Shown here: positions 1-4,489 of the stretch, piece by piece
Position numbering within the stretch: position 1 is the stretch's first letter
How the letters are laid out: each line of letters begins with the position of its first letter
The notes under the pieces: generated by a model
What the model was told of the DNA's origin: nothing
Seen by the model: the letters and a program-made list of their open reading frames with translations, nothing else
Databases searched by the model: none
DNA from: Verrucomicrobia bacterium UBA6015
GTDB lineage: Bacteria; Verrucomicrobiota; Kiritimatiellia; UBA8416
Direction: 5' to 3'
Assembly (NCBI GenBank): GCA_002428045.1
Contig: DIZZ01000037.1
Span: 1 to 7,712 of the forward strand
Length of the DNA stretch: 7,712 nucleotides
Translations under genes and position numbers: made by a program

Positions 1-309
1 GTCTACCGCTGCAATTTCTTGGCGGCTATGCGGAGTAATTCCAAGGGAATATTGTCACTGAACTTTTTGAATGAAGCTTTGTACATGGTTGGCAACATTG
101 CGGTCTCGATCGCAGTCCTGCTGGCCCCAGTGGGCCTGGTGATGCTGACGGAATCTTTCCAGCCAATATTTGTTCTGGCTATTGGCATATTTTTGACAAT
201 ATTCTTCCCGAAATTAACAAACGAAAAAACACACTCAAAGCACATTTGGCAGAAAATCATAGCCATCTGCATAACCGGAATTGGTACATGGTTGCTGCTC
301 AAGTCTTAA
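1..309 (+). CDS. EamA/DMT-family transporter, C-terminal fragment (5' end outside window)
   Basis: The frame is open from base 1 and ends at TAA 307-309, so this is the last ~102 residues of a longer gene. The fragment carries an FLNEALYMVGNIAV segment, then APVGLVMLTESFQPIFVLAIG, a short hydrophilic stretch with TNEKTHSKH, and a final hydrophobic segment ending GTWLLLKS. This pattern of about three membrane helices, with an 'LAPV...FQPIFVL.IG' core, resembles the C-terminal half of EamA (drug/metabolite transporter) proteins, which move small metabolites across the inner membrane. The substrate cannot be told. The codons are visibly AT-richer than the modules downstream, so it may mark the older flank of the accessory region or a separately acquired gene. 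No clear rho-independent terminator follows; the ~90 bp up to the first repeat copy contain nothing I can assign. The family call rests on motif resemblance only. Confidence 0.6.
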   Translation, partial: VYRCNFLAAMRSNSKGILSLNFLNEALYMVGNIAVSIAVLLAPVGLVMLTESFQPIFVLAIGIFLTIFFPKLTNEKTHSKHIWQKIIAICITGIGTWLLLKS

Positions 310-402
310 ACAACATATTCCGCGCATGCACTACCTTACCGACATCGGTCAATCTTTCGCCGAAACCACCTGATTTTCTGCCTGTGGCTGCGCTTTTGAT
401 TT

Positions 403-628
403 GCTGCTGCGCCAGAGTACTCCCATTGCAAGCATCATGCTCTCGATCAAGTTTGACCCCTTTATCGTGACGGCCTACCTGCGGCAGGGTGCCTTCGGCG
501 GCATGTCACCCCGCGACTGGCGCATCTTCCTCCTGAGCTGGCTGATCGCCAACGCCTGGTGGTCCGTGGTCTGCTTCACCGGTCTCTCCGCCGTGCAATG
601 GGTGTGGGCGTGGTGGAAAGCAATTTGA
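403..628 (+). repeat. Repeat copy A: 3' two-thirds of the small membrane-protein ORF
   Basis: From GCTGCTGCGCCAGAG at 403 to the TGA at 626-628 this aligns without gaps to 3434-3659 of the complete copy D (constant offset 3031). The frame reads LLRQSTPIASIMLSIKFDPF, then a loop with GGMSPRDWR, then LSWLIANAWWSVVCF and a C-terminal WWKAI. The first ~35 codons of D are missing and only a TTG at 401 could start it, without a Shine-Dalgarno sequence, so it is probably a gene remnant. From the SIKF codons to the stop it differs from D in about 12 codons, 8 of them silent. Its stop is followed after 75 bp by the RAYT start codon, exactly as in the D/RAYT' block. Confidence 0.85.
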
Positions 629-687
629 TTGTGTTGAGCTGTTGTTTTGCCTTGTTGTTTTGCCTTTGCATGGGGGGCGAAGTGGGC

Positions 688-718
688 GTAGGATGCGGGC
701 ATCATGCCTGAAGAACTT
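688..718 (+). repeat. GTAG-footed hairpin abutting the RAYT start codon (REP-like)
   Basis: GTAG lies at 688-691, followed directly by the perfect inverted repeat GATGC-GG-GCATC at 692-703; the RAYT start codon begins at 704. A second, mutually exclusive pairing, CGGGCAT-C-ATGCCTG with one G-T wobble (697-711), would enclose the start codon. REP sequences recognised by RAYT transposases are known to carry a GTAG (or GGAG) tetranucleotide at the foot of a short hairpin. The same element is conserved before the second RAYT copy. It could be a RAYT target site, a translational control element, or both. The stem is only 5 bp, so chance is not excluded. Confidence 0.5.
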
Positions 719-1693
719 CCAAATCGGCAAAGCATCCGATGCAGAGGCTGGGATTACACCGGCCCCGGCTGGTACTTCCTCACCTTCAACACCAAGGACA
801 GACGCCCCGTGTTCGGCACGATCGTCAACGGGCGAATGGCGCTGAATGCGGCGGGGCGGATGGCGGCGGAAGAATGGCAAAAGAGTGCCGAAATCCGCCC
901 GAATCTGATTCTGGATGAATTCGTGATCATGCCCGACCATGTGCATGGCATCGTGCGGATCGTGGCCGCGGGCGACCTGCCGGACGCCCGTACAGACAGG
1001 GGCGACCAGCAGGTCGCCCTCGCCCGCCAGCAGCCCGCCCGGCTGCTGCCCCGTTCGCTGGGGGCCATGGTTGCCGGGTTCAAGGGAGCCGTGGGCAAGC
1101 GTGTGAATATTTTGCAGGGCACACCCGGTGCCCCTCTATGGCACCGTAACTACTGGGATGTCATCGTTCGCGACGAGCTGGCGCTGGCACGGATCCGGGT
1201 TTACATCCGCGACAACCCGCGCAATGCCCATGCGGTGTTGCAGAGCGGCCCGCCTCGTTTGCTGGGAAATCCGGCCCTGCTGCAACGGCCGCGCCTAGGG
1301 TTCCTGGCATCGCGCGGGGATTCCACCCCCCACGGGAAGCTGCCCCTGCAGCCAGGCGAAGTGATCCTTTCCGGCTTTCTCTCGCCCATGGAGCGGGCCG
1401 TCTTCCGGGCTGGCCTCGCCGCTCGGCGTCCGATGATCTGGGTAAAGCCCTTCGGCCTTGCACAAGGCGGAGAATCCGCCGCCATCCAGACCGCCATTGC
1501 GGAAGATCGCCTGCTGATCCTTTCGCCGTTCGACGACGCCATTGAGGCCCCCAGTGCCCGTCGTGCAGTCTGGGCGAACCACTACGTCATTGCCAATAGC
1601 ACTCGGCTGGCCGTTGGACACCTGAATCCCGATGGCATGCTCGCCTGCCTGCTATGCGAAACCCCACCCGATCTGGAAATCTTGTATCTGTGA
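704..1693 (+). CDS. REP-associated tyrosine transposase (RAYT) with C-terminal DprA/SLOG-like domain
   Basis: This 329-residue protein has two parts. Residues ~10-180 match the Y1/HUH single-strand transposase fold of TnpA_REP proteins: an N-terminal RGWDYTGPGWYFLTFNTKDR strand, a metal-binding HUH motif in MPDHVHG (H79, H81), NYWDVIVRDE, and YIRDNP with the likely catalytic tyrosine Y167, aligned to Y115 of the E. coli enzyme. Known RAYTs cut and join single-stranded DNA at REP hairpins and are ~165-220 residues, so this one is long. Residues ~213-329 look like a small Rossmann domain of the DprA/SLOG type: GEVILSGFLSPMERAV, RPMIWVKPFGL, EDRLLILSPFD, WANHYVIANS and GHLNPDGML. DprA-like proteins bind single-stranded DNA or nucleotides. 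The join is within one open frame, with a ~35-residue linker. No clear Shine-Dalgarno precedes ATG 704; a hairpin abuts it instead. The RAYT call is strong; the SLOG call is from pattern recognition. Confidence 0.85.
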   Translation: MPEELPNRQSIRCRGWDYTGPGWYFLTFNTKDRRPVFGTIVNGRMALNAAGRMAAEEWQKSAEIRPNLILDEFVIMPDHVHGIVRIVAAGDLPDARTDRGDQQVALARQQPARLLPRSLGAMVAGFKGAVGKRVNILQGTPGAPLWHRNYWDVIVRDELALARIRVYIRDNPRNAHAVLQSGPPRLLGNPALLQRPRLGFLASRGDSTPHGKLPLQPGEVILSGFLSPMERAVFRAGLAARRPMIWVKPFGLAQGGESAAIQTAIAEDRLLILSPFDDAIEAPSARRAVWANHYVIANSTRLAVGHLNPDGMLACLLCETPPDLEILYL

Positions 1694-1696
1694 AGC

Positions 1697-1879
1697 GCTT
1701 CGATCAAGTTCGATCCCTTTATCGTGACGGCCTATCTGCGGCAGGGGGCCTTCGGCGGCATGACGCGCCGTGACTGGAAAATCCTCCTCCTGAGCTGGCT
1801 GATCGGCAATGCCTGGTGGTCCGTCGTCTGCTTCACCGGCCGCTCCGCCGTGCAATGGTTGTGGGCGTGGATGAGCTGA
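1697..1879 (+). repeat. Repeat copy B: core of the small membrane-protein ORF
   Basis: This copy begins 3 bp after the RAYT stop (TGA 1691-1693) at the same internal point as copy E and within a few bases of C: the TCGATCAAGTTCGATCC stretch encoding SIKFDP. It keeps the sense frame through VTAYLRQGAFGGMTRRDW and NAWWSVVCF to QWLWAWMS, with a stop at 1877-1879. It lacks the N-terminal third and any start codon of its own, so it is not an independent gene. Homology to D fades after GTGGGCGTGG at ~1870. The stop codon of the minus-strand toxin follows at 1880, leaving almost no spacer. Differences from D include Arg for Leu in the TGRSAV segment and K/L changes in DWKILL. Confidence 0.85.
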
Positions 1880-2170
1880 TCAATGTCGATTTTGCCAGTA
1901 GCCCGGCTTGCGATGCATGTGCGCGATGGCCCACACATTGATCCCATCCGCATCAATGGTAAAAAGCACCTTGTATGGAAATTTCGGGATGTATGCCTTG
2001 TAAATGCCGTCTTCCTCATGTGGAAACCAGAATGGATGGCCTCCAATCTTGTCAACGGTTTGGCGAAGCGCATTTTTAAACCGATCTCCCAGCCCCGGCA
2101 ATTGAAGGTCATACCATTCTATGGCGTCATCCAGATCGTATTTCGCGAGTTCGTGAAAGCAGATGCGCAT
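1880..2170 (-). CDS. RelE/ParE-family toxin (toxin-antitoxin pair 1)
   Basis: This 96-residue protein has the usual size and pattern of the RelE/ParE superfamily: FHELAKYDLDDAIEWYDLQL near the N-terminus, PGLGDRFKNAL, a P-F-W-F-P stretch, then KFPYKVLFTID and the closing IAHMHRKPGYWQNR. Proteins of this fold inhibit either translation (mRNA cleavage at the ribosome) or DNA gyrase; the sequence alone does not decide which. ATG at 2170-2168 overlaps the antitoxin stop in a TAATG arrangement, which indicates translational coupling. The protein ends two residues after the typical Y-W-x-N-R close, and its stop lies directly against repeat copy B, so the module boundary falls at the gene end. It looks complete and potentially functional. 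Confidence 0.85.
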   Translation of the reverse strand: MRICFHELAKYDLDDAIEWYDLQLPGLGDRFKNALRQTVDKIGGHPFWFPHEEDGIYKAYIPKFPYKVLFTIDADGINVWAIAHMHRKPGYWQNRH

Positions 2171-2367
2171 TATCCGAGCACCGTATCGTAATCAAGCATC
2201 CTGGTCCGGCCCTGTCTTACCGACTCCATTCGCTCCCGAACTTCGGTTAGCCATGCCCGCCGTACGGATGCGTCTTCATAGTCTATGCTGGCCAGCACGA
2301 TTTCCGCAAACTCGACCCGTTGCGCAGCGGGCAGTTCTAGTGCTTTTTCTAGCAACATGGATTCCAT
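2170..2367 (-). CDS. Addiction-module antitoxin (PF09720-like), pair 1
   Basis: A 65-residue protein starting MESMLLEKALELPAAQRVEF. The pattern ALELPAAQRVEFAEIVLASID, then an acidic stretch, an amphipathic RRAWLTEVRERMESVRQGRT helix and a C-terminal MLDYDTVLG, matches the small 'putative addiction module component' antitoxins that pair with RelE/ParE toxins. The start at 2367 is favoured over an upstream in-frame ATG at 2439 because GAAGGTGG sits 6 bases before it and because 2439 lies inside repeat copy C. It is first in the operon; its TAA shares one base with the toxin ATG. The promoter should lie within the ~65 bp between this start and copy C, but no convincing -35/-10 pair is visible. 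Confidence 0.8.
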   Translation of the reverse strand: MESMLLEKALELPAAQRVEFAEIVLASIDYEDASVRRAWLTEVRERMESVRQGRTRMLDYDTVLG

Positions 2368-2430
2368 CGCATACCACCTTCGGTTACACGTCATAGTGAG
2401 GGTCTTATCATCCCTTAATCCGCCGCACAT

Positions 2431-2629
2431 CTCAATCAAATTCGATCCCTTTATCGTGACGGCCTACCTGCGGCAGGGGGCCTTCGGCGGTATGACGCGC
2501 CGCGACTGGAGAATCTTCTTCCTGAGTTGCCTGATCGGCAATGCCTGGTGGTCCGTCGTCTGCTTCACCGGCCTCTCCGCCGTGCAATGGCTCTGGGCAG
2601 GGTTCTGGGGCGCAGGGTGCGCTCGATGA
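2431..2629 (+). repeat. Repeat copy C: core of the small membrane-protein ORF
   Basis: Homology starts at CTCAATCAAATTCGATCCC (2431), the same internal codons where B and E begin, and runs to about CTCTGGGC near 2600. It encodes SIKFDPFIVTAYLRQGAFGG, then TRRDWRIFFLSCLIGNAWW and SAVQWLW, and leaves the family with AGFWGAGCAR and a stop at 2627-2629. Most differences from D are silent, for example in the first four codons. The right part overlaps the 3' end of the minus-strand toxin of pair 2, which borrows its last residues and stop codon from this repeat. Confidence 0.85.
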
Positions 2630-2936
2630 GTAGTTCTTCAAGGTCTCTTCGACGATCAAAGACGGCAACAATGCCCACGGTCTTTCCGTACACGCGATAA
2701 AATACGCTGTAGGGGGAGGCAATCAATTCGTGATATTCAAAGATGCCGATTTCCCGTAGTTCGGGAGGAAGGCGGCAACGCTCGGGGCCCGACACCAGCG
2801 TTTCGATTGAGTGCATGAGTTTCTCATACACATCCATTGCAGCCTCTATGCAATCCCTAGCTGCGATGTAGGCAAGGATTTCATCCACGTCGGCTTGCGC
2901 AACCGGGGTCCACGCAATCTGGTAGCGGTCAGGCAT
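2565..2936 (-). CDS. RelE/ParE-family toxin with repeat-derived tail (pair 2)
   Basis: A 123-residue protein from ATG 2936, chosen because GGGAG lies 7 bases upstream and the antitoxin stop overlaps it by 8 bases (ATGCCTGA); an in-frame ATG at 2963 would add nine residues. The body shows the RelE/ParE pattern: RYQIAWTPVAQADVDEILAY, a helix with AAMDVYEKLMHSIETL, REIGIFEYHELIASPYSVFY, and the final strand VGIVAVFDRRRDLEELLIER. Family members usually end just after this arginine-rich strand. Here the frame continues through TLRPRTLPRAIARRRGR; the last eight residues and TGA are the antisense of the FTGLSAVQW codons of repeat copy C. The native stop was apparently lost when the module joined the repeat. 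Activity may be retained, since the tail is outside the core fold, but this is inference. Confidence 0.8.
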   Translation of the reverse strand: MPDRYQIAWTPVAQADVDEILAYIAARDCIEAAMDVYEKLMHSIETLVSGPERCRLPPELREIGIFEYHELIASPYSVFYRVYGKTVGIVAVFDRRRDLEELLIERTLRPRTLPRAIARRRGR

Positions 2937-3213
2937 TCTGAAGCTCCCGGATCTTCTTTTCAAAGTGTTTGCGAGCCGCTGTGTGCCCGATCATCTCGCC
3001 GCGCTTCACTTCCTGATCGCCTTGTGTCAGCAGTTTCAGCAGCAGGAGCGTGCGGCGCTGTGCTTCATAGCTTGCGACATCCTGCAAGACGGCCGTCGCT
3101 TTCCCGTTCTGGGTAATGATAATCGGCTGCTTGGAATTCCGCGCTTTGTCAATAAGCTGGGCGCTGCGTGTCTTGAACACCGTGACAGGTTCGATGGCGG
3201 TTGCCACATTCAT
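2929..3213 (-). CDS. Phd/YefM-family antitoxin (pair 2)
   Basis: A 94-residue protein. The N-terminal half, with VTVFKTRSAQLIDKAR, the turn KQPIIITQNGKATAVLQDVA and then SYEAQRRTLLLLKLL, is the Phd/YefM DNA-binding fold, which dimerises on the operon's operator and represses it. The C-terminal part, with IGHTAARKHFEKKIRELQ, is the segment expected to wrap the toxin. The start ATG 3213-3211 has a clear GGAGG (3224-3220) six bases upstream. It is the first gene of a two-gene operon, overlapping the toxin by 8 bases. Autoregulation by the Phd/toxin complex is known for the family. It looks intact. Confidence 0.9.
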   Translation of the reverse strand: MNVATAIEPVTVFKTRSAQLIDKARNSKQPIIITQNGKATAVLQDVASYEAQRRTLLLLKLLTQGDQEVKRGEMIGHTAARKHFEKKIRELQNA

Positions 3214-3300
3214 ATCTGACCTCCATTTAATGAAGCCTTATTTGGCACCGAATATAGCCCTATGTCAATGCGAATATAAAAAACCGGAGGGGATAAAAAC
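3214..3300 (-). promoter_or_regulatory. Leader and candidate promoter of toxin-antitoxin pair 2
   Basis: Reading on the minus strand, a perfect TTGACA (-35 type) sits at 3268-3263 and a strong GGAGG ribosome site at 3224-3220. A 17-base spacer leads to CCAAAT at 3245-3240, a poor -10, so the promoter assignment is tentative. The stretch is AT-rich compared with its neighbours. It also separates the divergent start of the membrane-protein ORF at 3330, so the two could share control. No clear operator palindrome was identified. Confidence 0.3.
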
Positions 3301-3329
3301 CAGATGCTATTCGTTTATATTGTCTGACC

Positions 3330-3659
3330 ATGAAATTCTACGACTGGTCCAAGCGGGACTGGCTTGGGATTGAGGCGATCAAGTCGTTGAAGGATTACTC
3401 TGGGGCGAGCCGATCCGGTCGGTTCATGGCCTGGCTGCTGCGCCAGAGCGATCTCATTGCCTGCATCCTGCTCTCGATCAAGTTCGATCCCTTTATCGTG
3501 ACGGCCTATCTGCGGCAGGGGGCCTTCGGCGGCATGACGCGCCGCGACTGGAGAATCTTCCTCCTGAGCTGGCTGATCGCCAATGCCTGGTGGTCCGTGG
3601 TCTGCTTTACCGGCCTCTCCGCCGTGCAATGGCTGTGGGCGTGGTGGATGGCAATTTGA
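3330..3659 (+). CDS. Small membrane-like protein, complete parent copy of the repeat (copy D)
   Basis: A 109-residue protein starting MKFYDWSKRDWLGIEAIKSL. I do not recognise the family. A hydrophilic, tryptophan-containing N-terminus is followed by a hydrophobic stretch AWLLRQSDLIACILLSI, the conserved FDPFIVTAYLRQGAFGGMTR loop, and a long hydrophobic, tryptophan-rich C-terminal part (FLLSWLIANAWWSVVCF, QWLWAWW). This suggests two or three membrane segments. ATG 3330 is the only ATG/GTG/TTG start after the in-frame TAA at 3294-3296; no Shine-Dalgarno is visible nearby, so expression is uncertain. Residues from ~36 on recur in copy A, and the core from about SIKF on recurs in B and C and briefly in E. 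Silent changes outnumber replacements between copies A and D, which suggests the peptide was under selection. It might itself be the C-terminal part of an older, longer gene. Confidence 0.55.
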   Translation: MKFYDWSKRDWLGIEAIKSLKDYSGASRSGRFMAWLLRQSDLIACILLSIKFDPFIVTAYLRQGAFGGMTRRDWRIFLLSWLIANAWWSVVCFTGLSAVQWLWAWWMAI

Positions 3660-3710
3660 TTGCCACGGTGAACGGTTGCGCTGTTGTTTTGCCTTTGCAT
3701 GGGTGGCGAA

Positions 3711-3747
3711 GTAGGCGTAGGATGCGGGCATCATGCCTGAAGAACTT
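3711..3747 (+). repeat. Second GTAG-footed hairpin before the RAYT remnant
   Basis: GTAG occurs twice (3711-3714 and 3717-3720), followed by GATGC-GG-GCATC at 3721-3732 and ATG 3733. The hairpin is identical to the one before the first RAYT copy. An ATG inside the hairpin (3722) opens a different frame which, after the downstream deletion, leads into the SLOG-like domain. Confidence 0.5.
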
Positions 3748-4177
3748 CCAAACCGGCAAAGCATCCGATGCAGAGGCTGGGATTACACCGGCCCCGGCTG
3801 GTACTTCCTCCCCACACGGGAAGCTGCCCCTGCAGCCGGGCGAAGTGATCCTTTCCGGCTTTCTCTCGCCCATGGAGCGGGCCGTCTTCCGGGCTGGCCT
3901 CGCCGCTCGGCGTCCGATGATCTGGGTAAAGCCCTTCGGCCTTGCACAAGGCGGAGAATCCGCCGCCATCCAGACCGCCATTGCGGAAGATCGCCTGCTG
4001 ATCCTTTCGCCGTTCGACGACGCCATTGAGGCCCCCAGTGCCCGTCGTGCAGTCTGGGCGAACCACTACGTCATTGCCAATAGCACTCGGCTGGCCGTTG
4101 GACATCTGAATCCCGATGGCATGCTCGCCTGCCTGCTATGCGAAACCCCACCCGATCTGGAAATCTTGTATCTGTGA
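3722..4177 (+). pseudogene. Deleted RAYT copy retaining the SLOG-like domain
   Basis: Positions 3733-3810 match the first 78 bases of the intact gene (one silent change), and 3815-4177 match its last 363 bases (two silent changes). Between them ~545 bp are missing, removing HVH and the catalytic tyrosine, so transposase activity is gone. The deletion is not a multiple of three: translation from ATG 3733 shifts frame after GWDYTGPGWYFL. However, ATG 3722, 11 bases upstream, is in the SLOG frame and would give a 152-residue protein beginning MRASCLKNFQTGK and continuing through HGKLPLQPGEVILSG to the normal C-terminus. Whether that product is made is unknown; no ribosome site is obvious. The junction falls in C-rich sequence in both parents, consistent with a short-homology deletion. 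The parent block is 403-1693. Confidence 0.75.
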
Positions 4178-4179
4178 AG

Positions 4180-4209
4180 TGCTCTCGATCAAGCTCGACC
4201 CCTTCATCG
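4180..4209 (+). repeat. Repeat copy E: 5' stub of the repeat core
   Basis: TGCTCTCGATCAAG starts 2 bp after the stop of the RAYT remnant, the same relation that copy B has to the intact RAYT. The frame reads SIKLDPFIV, then homology stops at ATCGT (4209) and TAG follows at 4224-4226. Copy E is truncated where the palindromic element at 4223 begins, so the array may have been cut there. Confidence 0.75.
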
Positions 4210-4222
4210 TCACCGGTATTGG

Positions 4223-4287
4223 GTAGGGCGAAGGCGTCCTCGCCAAGCCGCCGGTACCCCGGTTGCGGCTCGGCGCAGCCTCGCCCC
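4223..4287 (+). repeat. GTAG-footed imperfect palindrome (REP-like element)
   Basis: GTAG at 4223-4226 is followed by an imperfect inverted repeat. GCCGC at 4247-4251 pairs with GCGGC at 4265-4269, CGCC at 4241-4244 with GGCG at 4272-4275, and the foot GGGCG at 4226-4230 with CGCCC at 4282-4286, with GGC/GCC pairs (4233-4235 with 4278-4280) between; an internal loop and one bulge interrupt the stem. Within the left arm, GGCG-TCCT-CGCC can form its own small hairpin. The layout (tetranucleotide foot plus bulged GC-rich hairpin, outside genes, close to a RAYT relic) fits a REP element. It could also act as a transcript-stabilising or terminating hairpin, but there is no U-tract. Confidence 0.5.
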
Positions 4288-4489
4288 CCATCTCCTTGAT
4301 GTGAGGTGCTCCAGCAGTAGGACCATGAGGGTGTTGACGTTGACCTCGAGGGAATTGGTCAGCTCGTTCCCCCCGCAGCAGCAGCCATGGGTGTTGGCTG
4401 TGTTGTTCAAGCCGTGGCGTGAATAGATGGCCACCCGTTTCCCGTTCAATTATTATTGCAATCGGGGGGCGGTACGCTATCCTCACATC
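4288..4489. other. Intergenic segment upstream of the secreted repeat protein
   Basis: No convincing gene. A minus-strand frame (4449-4210) starts only at TTG without a ribosome site and ends inside the REP-like palindrome. On the plus strand, TTGCAA (4456-4461), a 16-base spacer and TATCCT (4478-4483) make a weak promoter candidate for the gene at 4490. It would leave almost no 5' leader, and no Shine-Dalgarno is seen close to that ATG, so both promoter and start need caution. Confidence 0.3.

Noticed and set aside
326..373. 15-codon frame MHYLTDIGQSFAETT and the small ACCGA-CA-TCGGT inverted repeat after the transporter gene
   Set aside because: Too short, no ribosome site, and the 5-bp stem has no U-tract, so neither a gene nor a terminator can be supported.
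693..845. Alternative start ATG 693 inside the hairpin of the first RAYT copy
   Set aside because: In the intact copy this frame runs into a stop at 845 without any domain; it is only meaningful in the deleted copy.
1883..2191. Plus-strand frame of 102 codons opposite toxin 1
   Set aside because: Antisense shadow of a well-supported RelE/ParE gene; no domain pattern and no ribosome site.
403..4209. Integron attC array or CRISPR array
   Set aside because: Repeats are ~170-bp coding segments, not 55-140-bp attC palindromes with RYYYAAC/GTTRRRY ends, and spacers are whole genes; no integrase or cas gene is present.
4210..4449. 79-residue minus-strand reading frame upstream of the secreted protein
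   Set aside because: Starts only at TTG without a ribosome site, ends by reading through the REP-like palindrome, and matches no family I know.
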